Shown here: positions 24,689 through 30,895 of the stretch, piece by piece | How positions within the stretch are numbered: position 1 is the first letter of the stretch | How the letters are laid out: each line of letters opens with the position of its first letter | Source of the DNA: a virus | DNA: 37,122 bases | Reading direction: 5' to 3' (one strand) | Virus record (IMG/VR): IMGVR_UViG_3300032291_000700 | Location: 1 to 37,122 of that record | Made by a program: the position numbers and the translations under genes | The notes under the pieces: generated by a model | What the model was told of the DNA's origin: nothing | Databases searched by the model: none | Seen by the model: the letters and a program-made list of their open reading frames with translations, nothing else

Positions 24689-24742
24689 TCAAAGCCCCAG
24701 CAAGACGGCCAACAAGGCCGCGATTATGACGGCGATGATCAT
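24689..24742 (-). CDS. 17-residue hydrophobic microprotein
   Basis: MIIAVIIAALLAVLLGL, essentially one membrane helix with no charged residue. It starts in an ATGA overlap with the upstream gene, the same junction used throughout this operon, and a GAGGT-like site lies upstream. Coding is an inference from position and the fully hydrophobic content. Confidence 0.4.
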   Translation of the reverse strand: MIIAVIIAALLAVLLGL

Positions 24743-25062
24743 GCGAGCACCTCGCGAATGAATTGCCGGACGTGCGCAGGCACTTCGGCTTCAACGGCCA
24801 TTAACGCGCTGCGGAGCTTTTTATACTCTTCGTGCCATTGGTCGGCTTCGCGATTAGCTTCATGGTATGACACCCGCGCGGCTTCTAGTTCGTCGCGTAG
24901 GCCGTTGATTATGTCGTTTGCGTCATCTAGTTGCGCTTGCATGGCCACCTCATCGCCTAGCGCGTGATGCGCGTCATCTAAGCGCGCCAGCACGGCCGCG
25001 GTTTCGGTGTAGCCTTCGGCGTATGCTAGGCGCTCTTGTTCGGATGTGGTCAGATAGTGCAT
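24739..25062 (-). CDS. Coiled-coil protein, unknown
   Basis: 107 residues. The ATG at 25062 has GGAGGCTAAACC upstream, inside the previous gene. Nearly all of it is an acidic helix with heptad character (LDDANDIINGLRDELEAARV and HEEYKKLRSALMAVEAEVPA). It could be a dimeric scaffold or an inhibitor; no family is recognised. Confidence 0.6.
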   Translation of the reverse strand: MHYLTTSEQERLAYAEGYTETAAVLARLDDAHHALGDEVAMQAQLDDANDIINGLRDELEAARVSYHEANREADQWHEEYKKLRSALMAVEAEVPAHVRQFIREVLA

Positions 25063-25292
25063 GGTTTAGCCTCCATTAGGTAAAGTTCGCGGGTTTCGGG
25101 GTCTTGGGCAAATATTTCGGCAAATCGCCGGTTTATCTCGGCCACCACCCGCTCGGGTAACGTGACCAGATGCATGCTGCCCTCGCGGAATATCTCCGGC
25201 GGCGTGTTCGGCCCCATGTAGACGGCCTCGTATTTGTGCGGGCCGTCCGTGATGCGCTGCAGGCCCGCGATGCGTGAAAATTCGATTCTCAT
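25050..25292 (-). CDS. Small protein of accessory operon, unknown
   Basis: 80 residues from the ATG at 25292, which forms an ATGA overlap with the methyltransferase-like stop; a start 12 bases upstream at 25304 is possible. It has a mixed alpha/beta pattern (MRIEFSRIAGLQRITDGPHK, MHLVTLPERVVAEINRRFAE, about 40-60). Function unknown. Confidence 0.55.
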   Translation of the reverse strand: MRIEFSRIAGLQRITDGPHKYEAVYMGPNTPPEIFREGSMHLVTLPERVVAEINRRFAEIFAQDPETRELYLMEAKPCTI

Positions 25293-25885
25293 AAATTCCC
25301 CCATTGTGCGGCCATCGCGTCCGCGATGCCCTGATACGTTTCGCTTCTAATCTTCCAACGGTCCGCGCTCGGCGGTAGCCGATTTTGTCCACTATCGGTT
25401 TGGTTTGCCCATCGCTTGCGGCCGTCCACCATGCGCGGCGCGATCGTTTGCGTGGGTGTGAGTGGTGCCAGGTTTTTAAGCCACAGGCACGTCGCTTTGC
25501 TCGCATCGTGGCCAAATTGCCACGGCTGGATCGTTTGCGTGGGTTTGCGCACCTGTGTGCTAATGCACCCGATCGGATTCTCCAACGCGATCCGCTCAAT
25601 AGGCGCGGCCAACAGCATGCGCACAAAATCGAGCGCCTCGGCCGTTTGCTGCGCGCGCTCGGGCCGCCGTTTATTCCAATGTAGGCCGCTTGAACATAGA
25701 TAAGTGCACGGCGGATGTGCCACCATAAGGTCCCATCCGTCGCCGATCACGTCGCGGACGTCGCCCTGATAGTGTGGACCGGCCACCTCCGTGGCCAATA
25801 GGTCGCACGACATGGCGTCGTGGCCCGCTCGAATGAATGCATCGCGGACCGCGCCGGAATATTCGCATGCGATTAGTACTCTCAT
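25289..25885 (-). CDS. Short cytosine-DNA-methyltransferase-like protein
   Basis: 198 residues. The N-terminus ACEYSGAVRDAF (6-17) followed by SCDLLATE (26-33) resembles the SAM-binding motif I/II strands of C5 methyltransferases (E8, D28). HPPCTYL (57-63) corresponds to the catalytic PC loop (C60), and ENPIG (102-106) to the motif VI ENV. No sizeable target-recognition domain is present, and ENP replaces ENV. The family is common in phages as a putative DNA methyltransferase; activity and target are unproven. ATGA overlaps on both sides tie it to the accessory operon. Confidence 0.7.
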   Translation of the reverse strand: MRVLIACEYSGAVRDAFIRAGHDAMSCDLLATEVAGPHYQGDVRDVIGDGWDLMVAHPPCTYLCSSGLHWNKRRPERAQQTAEALDFVRMLLAAPIERIALENPIGCISTQVRKPTQTIQPWQFGHDASKATCLWLKNLAPLTPTQTIAPRMVDGRKRWANQTDSGQNRLPPSADRWKIRSETYQGIADAMAAQWGNL

Positions 25886-26037
25886 AGGTTCCCCATGTGT
25901 TCAAAATCGTCATCAAATACGGCCACATAAAAGCCACCGCGCGACGCGTGGACATGGTAGGTCCACCCGTGGTCATCCTCATAATTGAGCCGGTCCGCGA
26001 GCGCTTGGGCCTTGTCTTTTGTTTTAAAGTAGGTCAT
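25882..26037 (-). CDS. 51-residue protein, unknown
   Basis: It starts in an ATGA overlap with the upstream stop and ends in one with the methyltransferase-like start. The sequence opens MTYFKTKDKAQALADRLNYE and contains HGWTYHVHASRGGFYVAVFD, an alpha-beta-beta pattern with several aromatic residues and histidines. This resembles small single-domain phage proteins of unknown role. Confidence 0.55.
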   Translation of the reverse strand: MTYFKTKDKAQALADRLNYEDDHGWTYHVHASRGGFYVAVFDDDFEHMGNL

Positions 26038-26225
26038 CCGGTGGCCCTCGCGTGCACGGCCTGAGCGGCCGCGTGGTGCCCTAACATCTCGCGGATGATC
26101 GCGTGGCGCGCGGCCCTGTGGGCATGCGCGCGGGCGTCAGGCCGCATGCGGCCGTATGTGGCGCGGATCACGTCGCGCGCGCTTGCCCAAACGGGTTGTT
26201 TGAGTCTTAAATAAGTGCTAAACAT
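26034..26225 (-). CDS. Small Ala/Arg/His-rich protein, unknown
   Basis: 63 residues from the ATG at 26225 with GGAGGGAAA upstream; a TTG 18 bases earlier is less well placed. It is rich in Ala, Arg and His (DARAHAHRAARHAIIREMLG). It overlaps the upstream gene by 8 bases and the next by ATGA. Function unknown; nucleic acid binding is possible from the basic helix. Confidence 0.5.
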   Translation of the reverse strand: MFSTYLRLKQPVWASARDVIRATYGRMRPDARAHAHRAARHAIIREMLGHHAAAQAVHARATG

Positions 26226-26388
26226 TTTCCCTCCATTGTGCAAAAGTTATCGATTCAACCCACACGCGGGCGATCGCGCTATTTGTGGCCATGGATCGCA
26301 TGTCGCGGTATTCGATTGCATCCGCTAGGCTGAAAAAATCAAAAAATGTAGGGTTTCCGTTTTTCATTAGTACATGTAAACGTGTCAT
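26218..26388 (-). CDS. 56-residue protein, unknown
   Basis: It begins in an ATGA overlap with the upstream gene. The sequence opens MTRLHVLMKNGNPTFFDFFS and contains EYRDMRSMATNSAIARVWVE; a small alpha/beta fold is likely. No family is recognised. Coding is supported by overlap spacing on both sides. Confidence 0.5.
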   Translation of the reverse strand: MTRLHVLMKNGNPTFFDFFSLADAIEYRDMRSMATNSAIARVWVESITFAQWRENV

Positions 26389-26591
26389 TTAATCCGCTCC
26401 CCGTCGCGATACGCGACGCATGTGTCTAAATATTGGGTTTGAATGTCCGCGCGGTCATACCATGCGGGCGCGAGCCCATATTGGACCGCGTGGGCCGCGA
26501 GCCCGCGGTTTAACGCGTTGACCGCGTGGGCCACTGTGGAACCGTACGCCTCAAACGTGAAATTTTTAGTGCCTAGCGTGGCCTTGATCAT
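26385..26591 (-). CDS. 68-residue protein, unknown
   Basis: ATGA overlaps on both ends. The sequence opens MIKATLGTKNFTFEAYGSTV, followed by a helix (AHAVNALNRGLAAHAVQYGL, about 21-40) and ADIQTQYLDTCVAYRDGERI. A strand-strand-helix-strand pattern is possible, similar to small phage proteins that resemble ubiquitin-size domains. Function unknown. Confidence 0.55.
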   Translation of the reverse strand: MIKATLGTKNFTFEAYGSTVAHAVNALNRGLAAHAVQYGLAPAWYDRADIQTQYLDTCVAYRDGERIK

Positions 26592-26770
26592 TGGTTAACC
26601 TCCGCGCGGATGTAGTCAAAAAGAATAGTAGTTAAATCATTCCAGATGTCATTTTGCGAAAAGTATAGGCCGGCAAAATCGCCGGTTTTAACGCCTAATT
26701 CTTTCTGGATTTGGGCGATCGCCCTATTGGCCACAATTTGGGCCAAATCGGCCATTTGTTCATCAGTCAT
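26588..26770 (-). CDS. 60-residue acidic helical protein, unknown
   Basis: The sequence opens MTDEQMADLAQIVANRAIAQ, then IQKELGVKTGDFAGLYFSQN and an aromatic/acidic C-terminus. It is helical and acidic, 12 bases downstream of the GP88-like gene and overlapping the next start by ATGA. It could be a small regulator or a counter-defence mimic; this is speculation from size and charge only. Confidence 0.5.
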   Translation of the reverse strand: MTDEQMADLAQIVANRAIAQIQKELGVKTGDFAGLYFSQNDIWNDLTTILFDYIRAEVNQ

Positions 26771-26782
26771 TTTGAGCCCCTG

Positions 26783-27433
26783 TTAGTGCAATTCGTACGA
26801 TATGACCGCGTCAGTCCAACATGCGCGACATGTGCCACACGCGCCGGATTGATCGGGCGCGACGCATCGTTGGCCGATCGGCGTGGACGTGTGGACGTTG
26901 GACGCCGTGACGTTGGCCACGTTTTGGAGTGATGCCGGAATTTTGACCGGTTGATCGGGGTACATCGCGGACAATCGCACGATCAAGTTTTCAGGCAACG
27001 CGCCATGCTTTGCAATGTATTGTTTGACGATCGAATACTCGCGCGTCGGTAGCCAATGCATCGTGGCGGGCGTTAATTGTGCGACGCGGGCGATTTTCTC
27101 CAAATGTTGGAGGCTTTGCAAATCGCCTGAGTCGTGCCAACGGAAATATTCGTCGGTCCCGATTAGCGTGACCATGCCGTCAACCCAATGCGGGCCGTCT
27201 ATTGAATCGAGCCGCGCAAACTGAGCGGGTTTGATCGTGTTCGCGTAGGCGCGATAAAAACCGGCATCCGCGTAGCATTTTGAGCAAATCGAGCCCTTAA
27301 TTTGGGCCATTTTGTAGCCGGTTTGGCATGCCTCAGTCGGTAGGCTGTAGGATTTGCACGGCATCTTGCTGGTTTGCGTGAGAGTGCCACATGTGGCCAC
27401 GGCGTCGGATTTGCGCATCATGATCACTCTCAT
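26783..27433 (-). CDS. Cysteine-rich GP88-like phage protein
   Basis: 216 residues. Nine cysteines fall in two clusters: C15, C26, C36, C50, C53 (SICSKCYA) and C190, C199, C202, C205 (GACGTCRAC). Conserved-looking blocks are YANTIKPAQFARL, FRWHDSGDLQS (97-107) and MHWLPTREYS (125-134). This pattern matches the phage gene-product-88 family, whose cysteines suggest Fe-S or zinc binding. A radical-SAM-like role is sometimes inferred for related phage proteins but is unproven. The start at 27433 lies in an ATGA overlap with the upstream microprotein; an ATG 12 bases later is possible. Confidence 0.7.
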   Translation of the reverse strand: MRVIMMRKSDAVATCGTLTQTSKMPCKSYSLPTEACQTGYKMAQIKGSICSKCYADAGFYRAYANTIKPAQFARLDSIDGPHWVDGMVTLIGTDEYFRWHDSGDLQSLQHLEKIARVAQLTPATMHWLPTREYSIVKQYIAKHGALPENLIVRLSAMYPDQPVKIPASLQNVANVTASNVHTSTPIGQRCVAPDQSGACGTCRACWTDAVISYELH

Positions 27434-27537
27434 GATTGCACCAGCACGTCAAAATATGCCAGCATGCACGCGACGAAAACCGCGGCCACAGTTACCGCGG
27501 CGATAACGCGCGCGGCGAGAATTGCAAAATTGATCAT
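27430..27537 (-). CDS. 35-residue membrane microprotein
   Basis: It opens MINFAILAARVIAAVTVAAV and continues FVACMLAYF, so the whole frame is one long membrane helix with a short polar end. It sits directly ahead of, and overlaps by ATGA, the GP88-like gene. The upstream ribosome site is weak (GGTGTTTT). Function unknown. Confidence 0.45.
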   Translation of the reverse strand: MINFAILAARVIAAVTVAAVFVACMLAYFDVLVQS

Positions 27538-27574
27538 AAAACACCCTATTAATGAAACCGGCAAATTCCGGCCC

Positions 27575-27594
27575 AAAACCCCGCTCGCGAGGTT
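27575..27594 (-). terminator. Leaky intrinsic terminator inside operon II
   Basis: Read leftward: AACCTCG, loop CGAG, CGGGGTT with one G-T pair, then TT. It lies just after the first gene of the operon and before the rest, so it could make the first gene more abundant than those downstream. Confidence 0.55.
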
Positions 27595-27609
27595 TCAGGC
27601 TGAAATCTG

Positions 27610-27783
27610 TCAGTAATTCCACGCGATAAGGTTTAACGACTTAGCGAAGCGCTTAGCGTCCGTTTTGGAGTTGAAATAGTGCTGAGCCTGAACCGACTCG
27701 CCGGAAATGCTAGGCTGAGCGTGCACGACTAGTTCGAATTTAAAACCGGTGGTTTTGCGAGCGTTGAAAATTGAAGCGTACAT
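27610..27783 (-). CDS. Small first-gene protein of operon II, possible regulator
   Basis: 57 residues from the ATG at 27783 with GAAAGGCCAATA upstream. The frame is open to an ATG at 27882, which would give 90 residues and a nearly leaderless mRNA; the inner start is preferred because it has a ribosome site. It opens MYASIFNARKTTGFKFELVV, followed by SVQAQHYFNSKTDAKRFAKS and an aromatic end; an alpha/beta fold. Being alone before a terminator, it is probably the most expressed product of the operon. Function unknown. Confidence 0.55.
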   Translation of the reverse strand: MYASIFNARKTTGFKFELVVHAQPSISGESVQAQHYFNSKTDAKRFAKSLNLIAWNY

Positions 27784-27891
27784 TATTGGCCTTTCAGTTG
27801 ATTTGAGAATATTGTAAATGATTTCCTTGCACAAATAAGCGCATGCTGCAAATATTTGTAAGAGAATTTTTGACCCTCTCATATATATAGC

Positions 27892-27919
27892 ATAATAGAA
27901 TCGTGCCAGGCCCCTGTAA
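27892..27919 (-). promoter_or_regulatory. Leftward promoter of accessory operon II
   Basis: Read leftward: -35 TTACAG (27919-27914), 16-base spacer, -10 TATTAT (27897-27892), followed by a run of TA dinucleotides. It has the same -10 sequence and spacer as the leftward promoter of operon I. Confidence 0.55.
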
Positions 27920-28110
27920 GTTATTGATTTACAACGGATGCGGGAAACCCTATGTAAAACAATTCATTACAATATTGTGGGTGATGTTGGCGCGATGTTG
28001 GCTGTGGACGTGGGTGCAAAGTGCCTACGCTGCAAACCGCATGAAATATAAATAAATGCCTATTTGTTGGCTATGTTGGCTATTGATTTGTAATGTGTTT
28101 AGACTTTACT

Positions 28111-28136
28111 GTGAAACAATATATGTATTGTTCCAC
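28111..28136. promoter_or_regulatory. 26-bp imperfect palindrome, operator-like
   Basis: Outer arms GTG (28111-28113) and CAC (28134-28136) flank inner arms AACAATA (28115-28121) and TATTGTT (28126-28132) around TATG. Ten of the first eleven pairs match. AT-rich two-fold symmetry of this size is typical of binding sites for dimeric repressors or initiators. No repressor gene is recognised in the window. Confidence 0.55.
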
Positions 28137-28171
28137 GGTAGGGCCCCAGCGATTTAAAACGGGTGCCAAAA

Positions 28172-28268
28172 TAGCCAACATTGCCAACAAATGGCACCGA
28201 CGCAAAAAAGCCCGCGCGTGGTGTTGGCAATGTTGGCTACCAAAAACAAATAGCCAACATTGCCAACA
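28172..28268. repeat. Three-arm repeat allowing alternative 18-bp hairpins
   Basis: Arm A 28172-28189 and arm C 28251-28268 are identical (within a 23-bp direct repeat 28169-28191 / 28248-28270). Arm B 28222-28239, TGTTGGCAATGTTGGCTA, is their exact reverse complement. B can pair with A (loop 32) or C (loop 11), but not both. A 17/18 copy of arm B also lies at 28065-28082. Confidence 0.85.
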
Positions 28269-28477
28269 AACCAAGACCGCGCGGCCACCGACTAAAAACG
28301 CATGGCCAACATTGCCAACATTGCCAACATGCCGGACCGGCCGCTCGCATGCGACGATCGCGTGGCCATGGCCGACCGGCTACCAGGCGCCAAGCAAGCA
28401 AGATGCGTGCCATTTTGCAATCGACGGGGTGGGTAGGGCCGACGGCAAGGGTCCACAGCTACGGAGCGTTAGCAAAC

Positions 28478-28510
28478 AATTTTTATTTTTTAAATTTTTT
28501 GTATATACTT
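28478..28510 (+). promoter_or_regulatory. AT-rich tract with -10-like box before terminase genes
   Basis: Almost pure A/T from 28478 to 28507, with TATACT (28504-28509) placed as a -10 box for the rightward virion operon. No good -35 is seen at the right distance, so the promoter may need an activator. The tract could instead be the DNA-unwinding element of an origin next to the repeat array. Confidence 0.45.
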
Positions 28511-28540
28511 CCCGCCACATGCCTACGGCACGGAGAACAC

Positions 28541-28987
28541 ATGTTCCAGTCACTTCCACTTGCAATCCGCGAAGTCAAAGCCACCGAGGCGCGACTCAAC
28601 GCGATCTACGACGCAGCCAAGCTCGGGCTCAAGGGCGACTCACTCGCGCTGGCCGCCGGCATGCTCCCCACCGAATACCGCCAGTTGTGCGTCCTTGACC
28701 CTGTCGCCGAGATGGCTGAACAGAAAGGTCGTGCGGATGGCGAACTAGCTTTGTCACACGTACTCCACAAGGCAGCGCTGGAGGGCGACGCCAAAGCAGC
28801 GCTAGAAATCCTGAAGCACCAACACGGCTGGGTGGCCAAGCAAGCCATCTCCGTCGAGGTTGACCAGCGCATCAGCATCACCTCCGCCCTCGCCGCCGCC
28901 AACGAGCGCGCGCTAGAGTTCATCGAAGCCGAAACACTACCAGCGCGTCCAGCGCCACAGCATGCAAACAACAATCTACTCGGCTGA
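28541..28987 (+). CDS. Terminase small subunit
   Basis: 148 residues from the ATG at 28541, preceded by CGGAGAACAC. The frame is open further upstream to 28181, but that part only translates the repeat array. The N-terminus has a helical DNA-binding-like region (LNAIYDAAKLGLKGDSLALA, about 20-39, then AGMLPTEYRQLC, a helix-turn-helix pattern), then LSHVLHKAALEGDAKAALEI, seen in many phage small terminases. The size is close to P22 gp3 (162). It recognises the packaging site. It overlaps the large subunit by 26 bases. Confidence 0.75.
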   Translation: MFQSLPLAIREVKATEARLNAIYDAAKLGLKGDSLALAAGMLPTEYRQLCVLDPVAEMAEQKGRADGELALSHVLHKAALEGDAKAALEILKHQHGWVAKQAISVEVDQRISITSALAAANERALEFIEAETLPARPAPQHANNNLLG

Positions 28988-30485
28988 AGACGAACAGGAG
29001 CTGATGTCGCGCTTATGGGCGCCGGCGATCAAGGACAACCCGCTGGCGTTCGTCATGTACACATTCCCGTGGGGGCAGCCAGGCACGCCGCTGGAACATT
29101 TCCAAGGCCCGCGCAAATGGCAGCGCGAGGTGCTGACAGACATCGCCGAGCACATCAAAGCTAACAAGGGCAAGATTGACTTCAACACTTTGCGCGAGTC
29201 AGTCAGTTCTGGTCGTGGTATTGGTAAATCGGCCTTGGTGAGCTGGCTCACGATCTGGATGCTGTCCACGCGGATTGGTTCGACGACCATTATTTCAGCC
29301 AACTCGGAAGCGCAGCTGCGCTCAGTCACATGGGCGGAGATTACTAAGTGGCTGGCGATGTCACTTAACAGCCATTGGTTTGAAGTCTCCGCCACCAGAC
29401 TCATGCCGGCCAAGTGGATCACGGAGTTGGTCGAGCGGGACTTGAAGAAGGGCACCAGATACTGGGGCGTTGAGGGCCGGCTGTGGTCGGAAGAGAACCC
29501 CGACGCCTACGCGGGTGTGCACAACTTTGACGGTGTGATGGTGATCTTTGACGAAGCGTCAGGTATCGCCGACGGCATCTGGGCGGTGACCAGTGGATTC
29601 TTTACGGAGAACACACCCAACCGCTTCTGGTTTGCGTTTTCTAACCCGCGTCGCAACACAGGGTATTTTTATGAGACACATCACTCCAAACGGGAGTTCT
29701 GGACGACCAAAGTGGTCGATGCGCGCACGGTCGAAGGGACCGACAAAGCTGTCTACCAACAGATCATTGACGAATATGGTCCTGACTCATCTCAAGCACA
29801 CGTCGAAGTCTACGGCGAGTTTCCCAACGCAGGCGATGATCAGTTCATCTCATCCGGCGTGGTGGACGATGCAATGAATCGGCCCAAATATCAGGACTTG
29901 ACAGCGCCGATCATTATCGGCGTGGACCCTGCGCGCTTCGGCGCGGACGCAACGGTGATCGCTATCAGGCAGGGACGTGATATTGTGCGCATCGACCGGC
30001 ACCGCGGAGACGACACCATGACCGTGGTGGGGCACATCATCGAGGCAATCGAGGAATTTAAGCCCGCGCTGGTGGTGATCGACGAGGGCGGACTGGGCGC
30101 GGGCATCGTAGACCGCTTGAAAGAGCAGCGCTACAAGATTAAAGGCGTGAATTTCGGCAATAAGTCGGCCCAACCCATCATGTACGGCAACAAACGGGCT
30201 GAAATGTGGGGGAAAATGAAGGAATGGCTTAAGTCTGCCAGTATTCCGAAGGATCGGTTCTTGAAAACCGACCTGATTTCACCTATGATGAAGCCTGATT
30301 CACGTGGAACAATCTTCTTGGAATCTAAAAAAGACATGAAAGCACGCGGACTTGCTTCGCCCGACGCGGCAGACGCTATTTGCGTGACTTTTGCGTTTCC
30401 TGTGGCTCACAGGGAGTATACTGAACCCAAACGCCGCGTCATAAGTGACCGCGGCATGGTTGCAACTGGTTGGATGGGGGCATAA
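28962..30485 (+). CDS. Terminase large subunit
   Basis: 507 residues (P22 gp2 is 499). The ATPase has Walker A SGRGIGKS (83-90), Walker B VMVIFDE (192-198) and a coupling-type FSNPRRNTG (226-234). The RNase H-like nuclease has D322 (GVDPARFG), D374 (VVIDEGG) and D471 in SPDAADAI (466-473). It powers DNA packaging and cuts concatemers with the small subunit, docking on the portal encoded downstream. Confidence 0.93.
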   Translation: MQTTIYSAEDEQELMSRLWAPAIKDNPLAFVMYTFPWGQPGTPLEHFQGPRKWQREVLTDIAEHIKANKGKIDFNTLRESVSSGRGIGKSALVSWLTIWMLSTRIGSTTIISANSEAQLRSVTWAEITKWLAMSLNSHWFEVSATRLMPAKWITELVERDLKKGTRYWGVEGRLWSEENPDAYAGVHNFDGVMVIFDEASGIADGIWAVTSGFFTENTPNRFWFAFSNPRRNTGYFYETHHSKREFWTTKVVDARTVEGTDKAVYQQIIDEYGPDSSQAHVEVYGEFPNAGDDQFISSGVVDDAMNRPKYQDLTAPIIIGVDPARFGADATVIAIRQGRDIVRIDRHRGDDTMTVVGHIIEAIEEFKPALVVIDEGGLGAGIVDRLKEQRYKIKGVNFGNKSAQPIMYGNKRAEMWGKMKEWLKSASIPKDRFLKTDLISPMMKPDSRGTIFLESKKDMKARGLASPDAADAICVTFAFPVAHREYTEPKRRVISDRGMVATGWMGA

Positions 30486-30743
30486 ATGGCTAAAAAAAGC
30501 GTGTCGTTATCTGTTGGCCGAGGCGAGAAGCTGCCGGTATCTAAAGGTGCTGGCTTGACTGCCAAAGGGCGCGAAAAATACAACGCCGCCACTGGCTCAA
30601 ACCTCAAGGCGCCAGCACCCAACCCTAAAACCAAAGCAGACCAAGGCCGCAAGGATTCATTTTGTGCAAGGATGGGCGCAGTAGCGGCTAACGCCAAGAA
30701 CGGCGAACGCGCAAAAGCAGCTCTTAAACGATGGAAGTGCTAA
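30486..30743 (+). CDS. Small basic protein (DUF6321-like), unknown
   Basis: 85 residues, starting directly after the terminase stop. The core GAGLTAKGREKYNAATGSNL (about 21-40), then KDSFCARMGAV and AKAALKRWKC, is a very common phage set usually labelled DUF6321. It is strongly basic and often encoded beside terminase or portal genes; it may be packaged or bind DNA, but no function is established. Confidence 0.75.
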   Translation: MAKKSVSLSVGRGEKLPVSKGAGLTAKGREKYNAATGSNLKAPAPNPKTKADQGRKDSFCARMGAVAANAKNGERAKAALKRWKC

Positions 30744-30744
30744 C

Positions 30745-30894
30745 ATGAAAAAGCCTGGACTCTACGCAAACATTCACGCCAAACAAGAGCGCATCAAAGC
30801 AGGCTCTGGCGAAAAGATGAACAAAGTCGGCTCTAAGGCAGCGCCTACAGCTAAAGACTTTAAAGACTCAGCCAAAACTGCAAAGAAGAAATAG
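30745..30894 (+). CDS. 49-residue lysine-rich protein, unknown
   Basis: It opens MKKPGLYANIHAKQERIKAG and continues SGEKMNKVGSKAAPTAKDFK to a Lys-rich end. Proteins with this opening are widespread in podovirus and siphovirus packaging regions, next to the preceding and following small basic proteins. It starts 1 base after the preceding stop. Unknown function; a head-associated basic peptide is possible. Confidence 0.7.
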   Translation: MKKPGLYANIHAKQERIKAGSGEKMNKVGSKAAPTAKDFKDSAKTAKKK

Positions 30895-30895
30895 T

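Larger units (their letters stand above)
27985..28329. repeat. Iteron-like array of 13 GCCAACA/TGTTGGC motifs
   Basis: TGTTGGC at 27985, 27996, 28065, 28074, 28222, 28231; GCCAACA at 28174, 28183, 28253, 28262, 28305, 28314, 28323 (start positions). Five of the six blocks repeat with an exact 9-bp period (unit GCCAACATT or GCCAACAAA), the first with 11. Blocks alternate in orientation. The region has no convincing gene and lies between leftward operon II and the terminase genes. It may be an origin (iterons), a terminase-binding pac site, or multiple operators. Confidence 0.85.

Noticed and set aside
24706-24716. Isolated GCCAACA near the end of operon II as another member of the repeat array
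   Set aside because: It is a single copy within coding sequence with no neighbouring unit at 9-bp spacing, as expected by chance.
27985-28329. CRISPR-like array
   Set aside because: Repeats are only 7-9 bp, with no 25-40-bp repeats or uniform spacers and no cas genes.
28181-28540. Extension of the small terminase gene upstream to 28181
   Set aside because: The extra 120 residues only translate the repeat array; a good ribosome site (GGAG, 5-base spacing) precedes the ATG at 28541.
28093-28698. 201-residue rightward frame across the repeat array
   Set aside because: It translates the repeats into odd low-complexity peptides, has a chance Cys/Trp/Arg-rich composition and overlaps the small terminase gene in another frame.
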